A DNA stretch of 64,000 nucleotides from assembly GCF_013093415.1 (NCBI RefSeq), contig NZ_JABFBC010000001.1, positions 744,001 to 808,000 on the forward strand. The letters are read 5' to 3'. The translations under genes and the position numbers were made by a program. Below the pieces are notes generated by a model. The model had not been told where the DNA came from and did no database searches. It saw only the letters and a list, made by a program, of their open reading frames with translations. This document shows positions 1 to 9,497 of the stretch, one piece after another. Numbering within the stretch: the first letter of the stretch is position 1; each line of letters opens with the position of its first letter. This stretch comes from Halovulum dunhuangense (lineage in GTDB: Bacteria; Pseudomonadota; Alphaproteobacteria; Rhodobacterales; Rhodobacteraceae).

Positions 1-298
1 AATAGGGGATCACCGCGGTGATGCGGTTGGCCGAAGACCGGCGCAGCGCGTCGGCCATGATCAGCAGTTCCATCAGGTTGTCGTTCGCCGGGTTCGACGT
101 GGACTGGATGATGAACATGTCCTCGCCGCGCACATTCTCGAACACCTCGACGAAGATCTCGGCATCGTTGAACCGCTCCACCCGCGCGTCGCAGAGGCGG
201 ACCCGCTCGCCGCGGTGAAAGCTCATGCGTCGGGCGATGGCTTCGGCCAGCGGGCGGTTCGCGTTGCCGGAAATGATCTTGGGATGTGCGCTGTTCAT
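1..298 (-). CDS. prs: Ribose-phosphate pyrophosphokinase, N-terminal part (cut by window edge)
   Basis: The first 99 residues of PRPP synthetase, which makes 5-phosphoribosyl 1-diphosphate from ribose 5-phosphate and ATP for nucleotide, histidine and tryptophan synthesis. The start reads [20 protein letters not shown], and the conserved block around [18 protein letters not shown] and FIIQST followed by [19 protein letters not shown] is typical of the family. The usual length is about 310-340 residues, so roughly two thirds lies left of the window. It is divergent from the next gene. The PRPP product connects with purE, purK and purH elsewhere in the window, but these are not in one operon. 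Confidence 0.95.
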   Translation of the reverse strand, partial: MNSAHPKIISGNANRPLAEAIARRMSFHRGERVRLCDARVERFNDAEIFVEVFENVRGEDMFIIQSTSNPANDNLMELLIMADALRRSSANRITAVIPY

Positions 299-408
299 GA
301 CGGACTCGTGAGGAAGGGCCAGTTGGCGCCCGCCTTAGCATCCTGACCCGGCCTTGCAAAGTGCGCAGGGCAGGGCAAGATGGCTGCAAAAGCGCAAAGG
401 AGGGCCGA

Positions 409-1005
409 ATGGCGCGCATCGACTATTATTTCACCGTCCTGTCCCCGTTCACCTACCTTGCCGGGTTGCGGCTTGAGGAAATCGCCGCGCGGCATGGGGT
501 GGATATCGAGTACAAGCCTTTCAATATCGCCGAACTGGGCAAGCACACCGGATTCGTGCCCTTGCCCCAACGCCCGAAGGCCAAGCAGGAATACCGGTTG
601 CAGGAACTCGGGCGTATCGCAGCGCATGTCGGGCTGCCGATCAACCTGCACCCGGCGCATTGGCCGACGAACCCGGTGCCCGCCTCGACCGCGATCATCT
701 CGGCCCAGATGGCCGGGGGGGGCGATGTGGGCAAGCTTGCCTATTCGCTGCTGCGGGCCGAATGGGCCGAGGAAAAGGACATCGCGCAGGATCACGTCAT
801 CCGCGAATGCCTGTCGGAGGCCGGTTTCGACCCCGGCCTTGCCGACCGCGACATGCTGAGCGCGGTCGAGATCTACGAGAAGAACACCCAGGACGCGCTG
901 AACGGCAACGTCTTCGGCTCACCGAGCTATGTGGTCGATCACCAGGTCTTCTGGGGCCAGGACCGTCTGGACTACCTCGACCGGCACCTAGAGCGGAACG
1001 GCTAG
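409..1005 (+). CDS. 2-hydroxychromene-2-carboxylate isomerase family protein (DsbA-like fold)
   Basis: A 198-residue thioredoxin-fold protein of the HCCA isomerase / kappa-class GST type. The N-terminus MARIDYYFTVLSPFTYL carries the conserved Ser (residue 12) where DsbA would have its cysteines. The C-terminal motif GNVFGSPSYVVDHQVFWGQDRLDYL is diagnostic of the family. In naphthalene degraders the enzyme isomerises hydroxychromene carboxylate with glutathione. No aromatic-degradation genes are nearby, so the substrate here is unknown and a general glutathione-dependent role is as likely. The start is chosen at the ATG preceded by AAAGGAGGG; an upstream in-frame ATG lacks this. Its TAG stop overlaps the stop of the convergent gene. 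Confidence 0.85.
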   Translation: MARIDYYFTVLSPFTYLAGLRLEEIAARHGVDIEYKPFNIAELGKHTGFVPLPQRPKAKQEYRLQELGRIAAHVGLPINLHPAHWPTNPVPASTAIISAQMAGGGDVGKLAYSLLRAEWAEEKDIAQDHVIRECLSEAGFDPGLADRDMLSAVEIYEKNTQDALNGNVFGSPSYVVDHQVFWGQDRLDYLDRHLERNG

Positions 1006-2060
1006 GCCGCGTCGCGCACCACACCCACGAAGGCGTCGATCTCCGCCTCGGTGGTGCTCCAGCCGCAGACCAGCCGGCAGGCGAGCATCTCGTCCGCCGG
1101 CCCCTCGGGGGCGGGGTCGCCGGGCCAGAAGTAGTAATGCGCGCCGGCTGCGTGCAACGCGTCATGGATGCGCCGGGGCAGGGCCACGAACAGCATGTTG
1201 GCATCCACCGGGTGCAGGAAATCCGCCTCGGGCAGGTCGCGCAGGCCATCGGCCAGCCGCCGGGCCCGCGCATTGGCGTCCCGCGCCATGGTCAGCCAGA
1301 GGTCGTCCGCCAGATAGGCCTGCATCTGCGCCGAAAGGTATCGGTGCTTGGAAAAGAGATGCGCACCGCGCTTGCGCCGTCGCTCGAATTCCCAGGCCTT
1401 CGAGGGATCGAACAGCACGACCGCCTCCACGCCCATCAGCCCGTTCTTGGTGCCGCCGAAGCTGACCGCGTCCACGCCGGCCTTCAAGGTCATCTCGGCC
1501 GGGCTGCAACCCAGGCTCACCAGGGCATTGGCGAAGCGCGCACCGTCAAGGTGAACGGGGATGCCGCCGGATTTCGCTATGGCGCAAAGCGCGCGCAGCT
1601 CGTCCAGCGAATAGACGGCGCCGCGCTCTGTCACCTGCGTCAGCGACAGCGCACCGCGCCCGACATGGTGGACGAAATCGGTCGGCGTCGACTCGATCTT
1701 CGCGGCCAGCGCGGCGGCGTCGATCTTGCCGTCGAGGCCGGGCAGCAGGGACAGCTTCGCGCCACCGGTGTAGAACTCCGGCGCGCCGCATTCGTCTTCC
1801 TCGATATGCGCGACCTCGTGGCAATAGACCGTCGCCCAGGGCGGGCAGAGGCAGGCGAGCGCAAGGACATTGGCGGCCGTCCCGGTCGCGACGAGGAAGA
1901 TTTCCGCCTCGGGCGCCTCGAAGATCTCGCGCATGCGGGCGCGGACATCCGCCATGATCGGATCGCTGCCATAGGACGACATGTAGCCTGTGCTCGCACG
2001 GGTCACGGCGTCCAGCACGCTGGGATGCGCGGGGCCCGCGTTGTCGGATGTAAACCACAT
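1002..2060 (-). CDS. Low-specificity L-threonine aldolase family protein (PLP enzyme)
   Basis: A 352-residue fold-type I PLP enzyme of the threonine aldolase / beta-eliminating lyase family, expected to split L-threonine or L-allo-threonine into glycine and acetaldehyde. Visible motifs are the N-terminal FTSDNAGPAHPSVLDAV, ATGTAANVLAL near residue 60, HLDGARFANAL (170-180) and the PLP-lysine motif SFGGTKNGLMG with Lys205. The start ATG overlaps the stop of the upstream gene as TGATG, so it is probably translationally coupled. It is the last gene of the minus-strand run beginning at ribF. Stereospecificity cannot be read from the sequence. Confidence 0.9.
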   Translation of the reverse strand: MWFTSDNAGPAHPSVLDAVTRASTGYMSSYGSDPIMADVRARMREIFEAPEAEIFLVATGTAANVLALACLCPPWATVYCHEVAHIEEDECGAPEFYTGGAKLSLLPGLDGKIDAAALAAKIESTPTDFVHHVGRGALSLTQVTERGAVYSLDELRALCAIAKSGGIPVHLDGARFANALVSLGCSPAEMTLKAGVDAVSFGGTKNGLMGVEAVVLFDPSKAWEFERRRKRGAHLFSKHRYLSAQMQAYLADDLWLTMARDANARARRLADGLRDLPEADFLHPVDANMLFVALPRRIHDALHAAGAHYYFWPGDPAPEGPADEMLACRLVCGWSTTEAEIDAFVGVVRDAA

Positions 2061-2533
2061 CACTGCAATCCTTCCACGATGTAATCGTCCAGGTCGTCCT
2101 CGGCCACGCTGTCCTCGGAGACCATGTGCCCGGCAAGCGAGATGCCCGCCTCGTGCACGCTTTCCGCCCGGCCCGAGATCAGCGGGTGCCAGTCCGCCAG
2201 CGGCTGCCCCTCGGCCATCAGCCGATAGGCGCAGGTCGACGGCATCCAGTAGAGGATGCGCTCCAGGCTTTCGGGCGTGATCACCACGCAGTCCGGCACG
2301 AATTTCCGGCGCTGTGCGTAATTCGTGCAGCGGCAGGTGGTGCGGTCGAGAAGCTTGCAGGCGACATTGGTGTATTCCACCTCGCCCGTGTCCTCGTATT
2401 CCAGCTTGCGCAGGCAGCATTTGCCACAGCCGTCGCACAGTGCCTCCCACTCGCGGGAAGTCAGCTCATGAATCGTGAAGCGTTCCCAGAATTGCGGCCG
2501 CACGCCGCTTCGGTCGATGGGATCGGCGGTCAC
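2060..2533 (-). CDS. YcgN/YkgJ-type cysteine cluster protein (UPF0260)
   Basis: A 157-residue cytoplasmic protein with an N-terminal cysteine cluster CDGCGKCC (Cys33, 36, 39, 40) and a second group around ACKLLDRTTCRCTNY. This is the signature of the YcgN/UPF0260 family, thought to bind a metal or Fe-S cluster. The motif PDCVVITPESLERILYWMPSTCAYRL is also family-typical. No biochemical function is established for the family. It overlaps ribF by 4 bases (ATGA) upstream and the threonine aldolase by one base downstream, so the three genes form one transcription unit. Confidence 0.88.
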   Translation of the reverse strand: MTADPIDRSGVRPQFWERFTIHELTSREWEALCDGCGKCCLRKLEYEDTGEVEYTNVACKLLDRTTCRCTNYAQRRKFVPDCVVITPESLERILYWMPSTCAYRLMAEGQPLADWHPLISGRAESVHEAGISLAGHMVSEDSVAEDDLDDYIVEGLQ

Positions 2534-3474
2534 AGCCCGGCCCTGTCCAGGGCGGCCCGCGCCTCAGTCACGTCCTGGTGCATCTGGCGCACCAGCGCGT
2601 CCACATCGTCGAATTTCAGCTCTGGCCGCAGGAACTCGACAAGCGCGACAGACAGCTCGGCCCCGTAGAGATCACCCTCGAAATCCAGCAGATGGGTTTC
2701 GAGGTTGGGCGCATTCACGCCAAAGGTCGGCCGCTCGCCCAGGCTGGACGCGCCGCGATAGTGACCTTTGTGGGGGCCGTCCAGCACTTCGACGGTCACG
2801 GCATAGACGCCGAAGCGCGGCAGATGAAGCCCATCGAGGCCCATGTTCGCCGTCGGAAACCCCAGATCGCGCCCGCGCTGGTCGCCCTTGACCACGCGGC
2901 CCTCGATCCGGTGCCAATGGCCCAGCATCCGCGCCGCTTCCTCGGGACTTCCATCGGTCAGCGCCTTGCGGATCGCGGTGGAAGAAAAGTCCTGGGTCGC
3001 GTTGCCGACCAGCGGGGCGATCGTCACCTCGAAGCGGTGACTGCGGCCAAGCGCCTGCAGAAGATAGGCGTCACCCCGTCGCCCGCGGCCGAAATGGAAA
3101 TCGGCGCCCACCACGACATGCCGGACGCCCAGTCCCGCGACAAGGATCTCGGCCACGAAATGATCCGCCGTCATCGCCGCCATCCGGCCGTCGAAAGGCA
3201 GTTCGTAGAGTTGCTGCACGCCCAGCTTTTCCAGCCTGTGGGCGCGTGCCTCGGCGTTCATCAGCCGAAAGGGCGGTGCGTCGGGGGCAAAATGGTTGCG
3301 CGGATGCGGCTCGAAGGTGACCACACCCAGCGGGGCGTTCAACGCGCCGGCCGCCGCCCGCGCAAGCCCTATCACCGACTGGTGGCCCAGATGCACGCCG
3401 TCGAAATTGCCGATCGCCACGCAGGCGCCGCGATCCGACGGTTCGAGGTTCAGGTAGTGCGCGTGGCGTCGCAT
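2530..3474 (-). CDS. ribF: Bifunctional riboflavin kinase / FAD synthetase
   Basis: A 314-residue RibF that phosphorylates riboflavin to FMN and adenylates FMN to FAD. The N-terminal nucleotidyltransferase domain shows GNFDGVHLGH (residues 22-31, the HxGH site) and SSTAIR (165-170). The C-terminal riboflavin kinase domain begins near residue 190, with GDQRGRDLGFPTAN (198-211) and the late motif YGAELSVALVEFLRPELKFDD. Length and domain order are standard. It heads a tightly overlapping group with the YcgN-like gene and the threonine aldolase, 36 bases downstream of the MaoC gene. Confidence 0.97.
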   Translation of the reverse strand: MRRHAHYLNLEPSDRGACVAIGNFDGVHLGHQSVIGLARAAAGALNAPLGVVTFEPHPRNHFAPDAPPFRLMNAEARAHRLEKLGVQQLYELPFDGRMAAMTADHFVAEILVAGLGVRHVVVGADFHFGRGRRGDAYLLQALGRSHRFEVTIAPLVGNATQDFSSTAIRKALTDGSPEEAARMLGHWHRIEGRVVKGDQRGRDLGFPTANMGLDGLHLPRFGVYAVTVEVLDGPHKGHYRGASSLGERPTFGVNAPNLETHLLDFEGDLYGAELSVALVEFLRPELKFDDVDALVRQMHQDVTEARAALDRAGL

Positions 3475-3510
3475 GGGCCCTTGCAGCGGGGCTTCGTGCG
3501 GCCCCGTCTA

Positions 3511-3966
3511 TCAGTCGAACTTGCGGCTTGGCGCCAGAACCAGCGCCTCCCCTTTGAGCACCAACGTATCGCCCACAGCACAAAGACAATCAAGCGTCAC
3601 CCTGCGCCGGGGATAATCGATTTCCCGAACCGAAACGGTCGCCGTCACCCGGTCCCCCGGACGAACGGGGGCAAGGAATTTCAGGCTCTGGCCCAGATAG
3701 ACCGTTCCGTGGCCGGGCAACTGCTCTCCGATCACCGCCGACAGCAGCGAGGCCGTCAGCATTCCGTGGGCCACGCGCCCCTGGAACACCGTCTCCTGCG
3801 CGTACTCCTCGTCCAGGTGCACCGGGTTACGGTCGCAAGACAGATCGGCGAACAGCTCGATTTCCCGGTCGCCGAAAGTCCTGGAGATCGAGCGTGTCAT
3901 CCCGATCTCCAGATCCTCGATGCAGATCGTTCCTGTCGGCAGGTTGTGCAGATGCAGGTCGAGCAT
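3511..3966 (-). CDS. MaoC-family (R)-specific enoyl-CoA hydratase-like protein
   Basis: A 151-residue single hot-dog-domain protein. The hydratase-2 motif reads FADLSCDRNPVHLDEEYA, with the catalytic pair Asp45/His50 in the expected spacing, followed by FQGRVAHGML. This matches PhaJ-type (R)-specific enoyl-CoA hydratases, which hydrate trans-2-enoyl-CoA. Some paralogues act on other acyl-CoAs, so the substrate is open. The ATG is preceded by GGGGAG. A possible promoter on the minus strand reads TTGCGC, 17 bases, TATCAG about 60 bases upstream, which would make it the first gene of the ribF unit. Confidence 0.85.
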   Translation of the reverse strand: MLDLHLHNLPTGTICIEDLEIGMTRSISRTFGDREIELFADLSCDRNPVHLDEEYAQETVFQGRVAHGMLTASLLSAVIGEQLPGHGTVYLGQSLKFLAPVRPGDRVTATVSVREIDYPRRRVTLDCLCAVGDTLVLKGEALVLAPSRKFD

Positions 3967-4088
3967 CGTTTCTCCCCAGACTTGGCATGCGGCACTGTCC
4001 GCGCCGGTCCCTGATAGCCGAGTCGCCCTGCGCGCGCAACATGATTGCGCAATTAAATTTCGAAAGAGTGCTTCATGCGGTCATTTCG

Positions 4089-4964
4089 TTACCGCAGAAA
4101 TCCGATGGTTGCCGTGGGCGAAAGCTTCTCCCGCTCCAGGAAGCGCTTCAGCTTCTCGGGGTCCGGCTGGCCATCCTTAATGCCGGTTTCTTCCGCGGCC
4201 AGCCCGCCCGCCACGAATAGCGTGTCGAATCCCTCGCCCATCCCGCCAAGGATGTCGGTGTGGATTCCGTCACCCACGCACAGGATCGACTCCTCGCGCA
4301 GCCGCGCGCCGCGGATCGTCTCGGCTCGGGTGCGGGCAAGGTTATAGATCGGGGCATGGGGCTTGCCGAAGTAGTAGGACTTGCCACCAAGCTCTGTGTA
4401 GAGCGCCGCCAGCGCGCCGGCGCAGTAGATCCGCTGGTGCCCCAGGTCCACCACGATATCGGGATTGGCGCACAGCAGTTTCAGTCCGCGCGCCTTGGCC
4501 CGCATCAGGGTCAGGCGGTAATCCTCGGGCGTCTCTGAGCGATCGTCGAACAGGCCCGTGCAGATCACGCCCTCGGCCTCTTCCAGGGGAACCCGGGTCA
4601 CGTCGATGGGGCCGCCGTTCTCGTCCTCGAAAAAGACGAGGTCGCGTTCCGGGCCGATATGGAACACCCGCCGCCCGAACTGGCCGGCCGCCATCGCCGC
4701 CTGGGCCGCATCGCCCGAGCTGGCGATATCGTCATAGCATTCCTCGGGAGCGCCCAGCTGGCCAAGCTGCGCGCGCACCGCGGGGCGGGGGCGCGGGGAG
4801 TTCGTCACCAGGATCACCGTCCCGCCCCCCTGGCGAAACCGGATCAGCGCCCGGGCGGCATCGGGAAAGACATCCCGCCCGTTGTGCAAGCACCCCCAGA
4901 GATCGCAGAACAGCACGTCGTATCGGTCGGAGATCGCGTCGAGCGCGGGAATTGTCTGGTTCAT
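4089..4964 (-). CDS. TIGR01459-family HAD-IIA hydrolase
   Basis: A 291-residue HAD superfamily hydrolase, class IIA (NagD/phosphoglycolate phosphatase-like). The nucleophile motif is LFCDLWGCLHNG with Asp21; the usual second Asp of DxD is replaced by Trp, as in the TIGR01459 subfamily. Later motifs are VTNSPRPR (motif II region), YYFGKPHAPIYN (motif III lysine) and CVGDGIHTDILGGMGEGFDT (motif IV). The start MNQTIPALDA is preferred because the in-frame upstream extension is low-complexity Arg-rich and runs into the groES promoter. It is divergent from groES. The substrate is unknown. Confidence 0.88.
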   Translation of the reverse strand: MNQTIPALDAISDRYDVLFCDLWGCLHNGRDVFPDAARALIRFRQGGGTVILVTNSPRPRPAVRAQLGQLGAPEECYDDIASSGDAAQAAMAAGQFGRRVFHIGPERDLVFFEDENGGPIDVTRVPLEEAEGVICTGLFDDRSETPEDYRLTLMRAKARGLKLLCANPDIVVDLGHQRIYCAGALAALYTELGGKSYYFGKPHAPIYNLARTRAETIRGARLREESILCVGDGIHTDILGGMGEGFDTLFVAGGLAAEETGIKDGQPDPEKLKRFLEREKLSPTATIGFLR

Positions 4965-5072
4965 CGGGCCTTGATCCTCGGGGCGGCAACCCGTCCTGCG
5001 TATCCGCCCGCCACCTTGCGTGCAAATCCTTCCGCGGGCGGGGGTCCCGGATGTTCTTTCGGCGGGCCGGTA

Positions 5073-5101
5073 TTGACACGGGGTGAGCCCCTGCATAAAT
5101 C
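5073..5101 (+). promoter_or_regulatory. Sigma-70-like promoter of groESL
   Basis: TTGACA at 5073-5078 and TAAATC at 5096-5101, separated by exactly 17 bases. The predicted start of transcription falls at about 5107-5109, at the left edge of the CIRCE element. This is the classical arrangement for HrcA-repressed groESL. Confidence 0.75.
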
Positions 5102-5108
5102 CGCATCG

Positions 5109-5135
5109 TTAGCACTCAAGGGTGGCGAGTGCTAA
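5109..5135. promoter_or_regulatory. CIRCE element (HrcA operator)
   Basis: A perfect CIRCE inverted repeat: TTAGCACTC, 9-base spacer, GAGTGCTAA. The arms are exactly complementary and match the consensus. HrcA is known to bind this element and repress groESL until heat shock titrates GroEL. hrcA itself is not in the window. Confidence 0.97.
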
Positions 5136-5184
5136 CGGAAGACCGGCCACCCTAAAGTTTGGAACGCCTAGAGGAGCGATATCC

Positions 5185-5472
5185 ATGAACTTCACCCCTC
5201 TGCATGACCGCGTGCTGGTCCGCCGCATCGAAGGCGAAGAAAAGACCGCCGGCGGTCTGATCATCCCCGACACCGCCAAGGAAAAGCCCGCCGAGGGCGA
5301 GGTGATCGCCGTTGGCGCCGGTGCGCGTGACGAGGACGGTGAGCGCATCGCCATGGACGTGAAAGTCGGCGACCGCATCCTGTTCGGCAAATGGTCCGGC
5401 ACCGAGATCAAGCTCGACGGCAAGGAACTGCTCATCATGAAGGAAAGCGACATCCTCGGCGTTCTCGCCTGA
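5185..5472 (+). CDS. groES: Co-chaperonin GroES
   Basis: The 95-residue 10-kDa chaperonin that caps the GroEL ring. It begins [16 protein letters not shown], carries the mobile loop [21 protein letters not shown] that contacts GroEL, and ends DILGVLA. The start is set by GAGGAG 8 bases upstream of the ATG and by family length; an upstream in-frame ATG would fall inside the CIRCE region. It is the first gene of the groESL operon, controlled by the promoter and CIRCE described above, with groEL 51 bases downstream. Confidence 0.98.
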   Translation: MNFTPLHDRVLVRRIEGEEKTAGGLIIPDTAKEKPAEGEVIAVGAGARDEDGERIAMDVKVGDRILFGKWSGTEIKLDGKELLIMKESDILGVLA

Positions 5473-5502
5473 GCGACGCGCGCATTCCTTCACGCAAACT
5501 GA

Positions 5503-7164
<1,662 letters not shown>

Positions 7165-7190
7165 TCGGCCCACAGGCTTCGATTTCCGGA

Positions 7191-7214
7191 AAGGCCGCCT
7201 TCGGGCGGCCTTTT
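7191..7214 (+). terminator. Rho-independent terminator of groESL
   Basis: Perfect stem AAGGCCGCC (7191-7199) and GGCGGCCTT (7204-7212) with a TTCG tetraloop, running into TTTTCTTTG. It lies 26 bases after the groEL stop. Confidence 0.92.
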
Positions 7215-7241
7215 CTTTGTGCGCCTTGGCGGGCGCATGTG

Positions 7242-7257
7242 TTAACGACTTCTTTAC
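7242..7257 (+). promoter_or_regulatory. Near-consensus CtrA box upstream of the diguanylate cyclase
   Basis: TTAA, 7 bases, TTTAC: eight of nine positions of the alphaproteobacterial CtrA consensus TTAA-N7-TTAAC, 47 bases before the ATG of the GGDEF gene. It is in one of the few AT-rich patches here. One mismatch and short length mean it could be chance. Confidence 0.4.
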
Positions 7258-7303
7258 CCGCGGCGTGACAGCATCCCCTGCACTTCGAGAAAGCAGGTAC
7301 ACG

Positions 7304-8215
7304 ATGGACGCCTATCGTTTCATGTCACGGCTCTTCCCGCGATCCTTCACCGCAAAGATCTTCTTCATCGCCTTCATCGGAACCCATGTTCCGCTGCTGG
7401 CCATGGTCGCCCTGATCCTTGGACGCGGGGACTCGCTGGTTCCGAACATGGACATCGTGTTGCCGCTGCTGCTGGCGACCCTTGGCGGAACGGTCGGTAC
7501 GCTGCTTGGCCTTCTGGCCATGCTGCGGCCGCTTTTCCGGATCGAGACATCGCTCCGCGCGCTCGAGGAGCAGGGAGAGATCCGTCCGCTGCCGACCGAG
7601 TATCGCGACGTGGTGGGCAAGCTGATGGTACGGGTCAACCGGCTGGCCCTGCGGATCGACGAAAGGCTCGGAGAGGCGGCGCGCCGCGCCGATACCGACG
7701 CACTGACAGGGCTTCTGAACCGCTCGGGCCTGCGCCGGCACATGCCGGAACTCGCGCGCGGCGCGGTTCTTTTCATCGATATCGACCATTTCAAGCAGGT
7801 GAACGACAGCTATGGCCACGATGTGGGCGACCGCCTGCTCGTCGAATTCGCCATCACGGCCCGCAAGGCCATGCGCAAGAACGATCTGCTGGCCCGCATG
7901 GGCGGCGAGGAATTCGTGGCCTTCCTTCCCGGCGCGGACGCCGAAACCTCGGTCGCCGTTGCCGAAAGGCTGCGCATGTCGGTGGCCGACACCCTGCGGG
8001 CCGAGGATCGCAAGGTCACCGTTTCGGTCGGCATCGCGGTTGCCGCCGATGCCGCCCAGTCCGTGGCAAGCCTGGTCACCGCCGCCGATCACGCCGCCTA
8101 CACGGCAAAGCAGCAGGGCCGCAACCGGGTCTGCCTCAACCACGGTGCCGTTGGCGCGATGCAACCTGCCCGCCCTGTACAGGACATGCATCAGCCGCTC
8201 GCCATCTCGGCCTGA
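7304..8215 (+). CDS. Membrane-bound diguanylate cyclase (GGDEF)
   Basis: A 303-residue protein with two transmembrane segments (about 19-40 and 51-74), a short HAMP-like linker and a C-terminal GGDEF domain. The active-site motif is GGEEF (200-204), intact. RKND at 191-194 fits the RxxD product-inhibition I-site at the usual distance. The domain opens with DALTGLLNRSGL and has FIDIDHFKQVNDSYGHDVGD. It should make cyclic di-GMP from two GTP. The start MDAYRFMSRLFP has AAGCAGG upstream. There is no periplasmic sensory domain of size, so input is unclear. It lies after the groESL terminator and is probably transcribed on its own. Confidence 0.93.
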   Translation: MDAYRFMSRLFPRSFTAKIFFIAFIGTHVPLLAMVALILGRGDSLVPNMDIVLPLLLATLGGTVGTLLGLLAMLRPLFRIETSLRALEEQGEIRPLPTEYRDVVGKLMVRVNRLALRIDERLGEAARRADTDALTGLLNRSGLRRHMPELARGAVLFIDIDHFKQVNDSYGHDVGDRLLVEFAITARKAMRKNDLLARMGGEEFVAFLPGADAETSVAVAERLRMSVADTLRAEDRKVTVSVGIAVAADAAQSVASLVTAADHAAYTAKQQGRNRVCLNHGAVGAMQPARPVQDMHQPLAISA

Positions 8216-8292
8216 GGGGGTTGACCGAAATCAAGGATCGCCTGCACCCAACCCCTATCCTGCGCCCTGTCAGACCGTGACAGGAGGCGCAG

Positions 8293-9474
8293 GTGGTTCT
8301 CCGCCAGGCTATCCCAACCGTTTCGAAACTGATCTGCTGCTTCTGTATGCTGATCGCGGCTTCGGTCGCCACGGCCGATGAAGCCGACCGGCCCATGGGC
8401 GGGCGCTTCGCGATCGGCGGCGATGTCTATGCCGCAGGGGCCCGTGTCACCCTGACGGCGGGCGACCCGATCGGGGACGCCTTTCTTGCCGCAGAGAACA
8501 TCCGCCTGGCAGCACCGATCACCGGAACCGCCTATCTTGCAGGCCGCCGGATCAGCGTGGCGGACCGGGTGGCGGGGCATCTTCATGCGCTGGGCTTCGA
8601 TATCGGCGTTTCAGGCGAGGTCGATGGCGATGCGATGCTTGCGGGCTACCAGATCGATCTTGCCGCGCCCGTCGGCGGCGATCTGCGGGCCGCCGGCTCC
8701 ACGCTCGATATCGGCGCCGCCGTTGCAGGCTATGCCCTGCTGACGGGGGAGTTCGTCAGCCTCGATGCTGCGATCGGCGGGGATGCGGTCATCGCCGCCC
8801 GCGAGGTCGCCTTCGGGCCACGCGCGCGGATCGATGGCAGGCTCGATCTCTATGTGCCGGACCCCGACAGTTTCTCGGTTCCCGGCGCGGTCATCCCCGC
8901 AGAGCGCGTTACCCTGCACCGGATCGACGCGTTCGAGCGCGGCGACCACGGCGACTGGCGCAGGCCCGTCCCGTCCACGCCGCAGATTGTCGCCGGGCTG
9001 CTGATGGCGGTGCTCGTCACGGGCCTGATCGCCGCGCTGGTCATCGCCGCCGCCCCCGAGCGCGTCGCCGAATGGCGCGGACTCGCGCTTGCGCACCCCT
9101 TCCGCGCGCTGCTGTCGGGCTTCCTTGTTACCTCGGCCTTGTCGGGAAGCGTGATCGTGCTGGCCTTCACGCTGCTGGGGATCCTGCTGGTTCCCTTCGT
9201 CTTTGTGCTCACCTGGGCCGTTCTCTACGCCGGTCATGTTCTCGGCGCCTATCTGCTGGGGGCGGGCATATGGCAGGCCGCGGGCCGCGAGATGCCACAG
9301 GGGTTCCCTGGCAAGTTGGGCATTGCCGCGATGGGCGCGCTTCTGCTGGCGCTTTCCTGGGCGGTGCCGGTGCTGGGCTGGCTCTTCGTGATGGCGATCA
9401 CGCTGATCGGTGTCGGAACACTCGCGGCCTTTGCCCTGCCGCGGGATACGCTGCTGCACCGCCCGGGTCCGTAA
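8293..9474 (+). CDS. Bactofilin-like repeat protein with C-terminal membrane domain
   Basis: A 393-residue protein with a GTG start supported by AGGAGG 6 bases upstream. Residues 1-28 form a signal peptide ending before ADEAD. Residues about 35-205 are a regular short repeat (GGDVYAAGA, GDAFLAAENI, GTAYLAGRRI, GDAMLAGYQI, GGDLRAAGS, GGDAVIAARE) resembling the right-handed beta-helix of polymer-forming bactofilins. From about 228 it has four or five hydrophobic helices. Because the repeats follow a signal peptide, the helix should face the periplasm, unlike cytoplasmic bactofilins. I do not know a function. The next gene is convergent. Confidence 0.8.
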   Translation: MVLRQAIPTVSKLICCFCMLIAASVATADEADRPMGGRFAIGGDVYAAGARVTLTAGDPIGDAFLAAENIRLAAPITGTAYLAGRRISVADRVAGHLHALGFDIGVSGEVDGDAMLAGYQIDLAAPVGGDLRAAGSTLDIGAAVAGYALLTGEFVSLDAAIGGDAVIAAREVAFGPRARIDGRLDLYVPDPDSFSVPGAVIPAERVTLHRIDAFERGDHGDWRRPVPSTPQIVAGLLMAVLVTGLIAALVIAAAPERVAEWRGLALAHPFRALLSGFLVTSALSGSVIVLAFTLLGILLVPFVFVLTWAVLYAGHVLGAYLLGAGIWQAAGREMPQGFPGKLGIAAMGALLLALSWAVPVLGWLFVMAITLIGVGTLAAFALPRDTLLHRPGP

Positions 9475-9497
9475 GACCCCGCACGGGCGACAGGGCG

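Noticed and set aside
7304..8215. Degenerate (inactive) GGDEF
   Set aside because: The motif is GGEEF and the I-site RKND is present, so the domain looks active.
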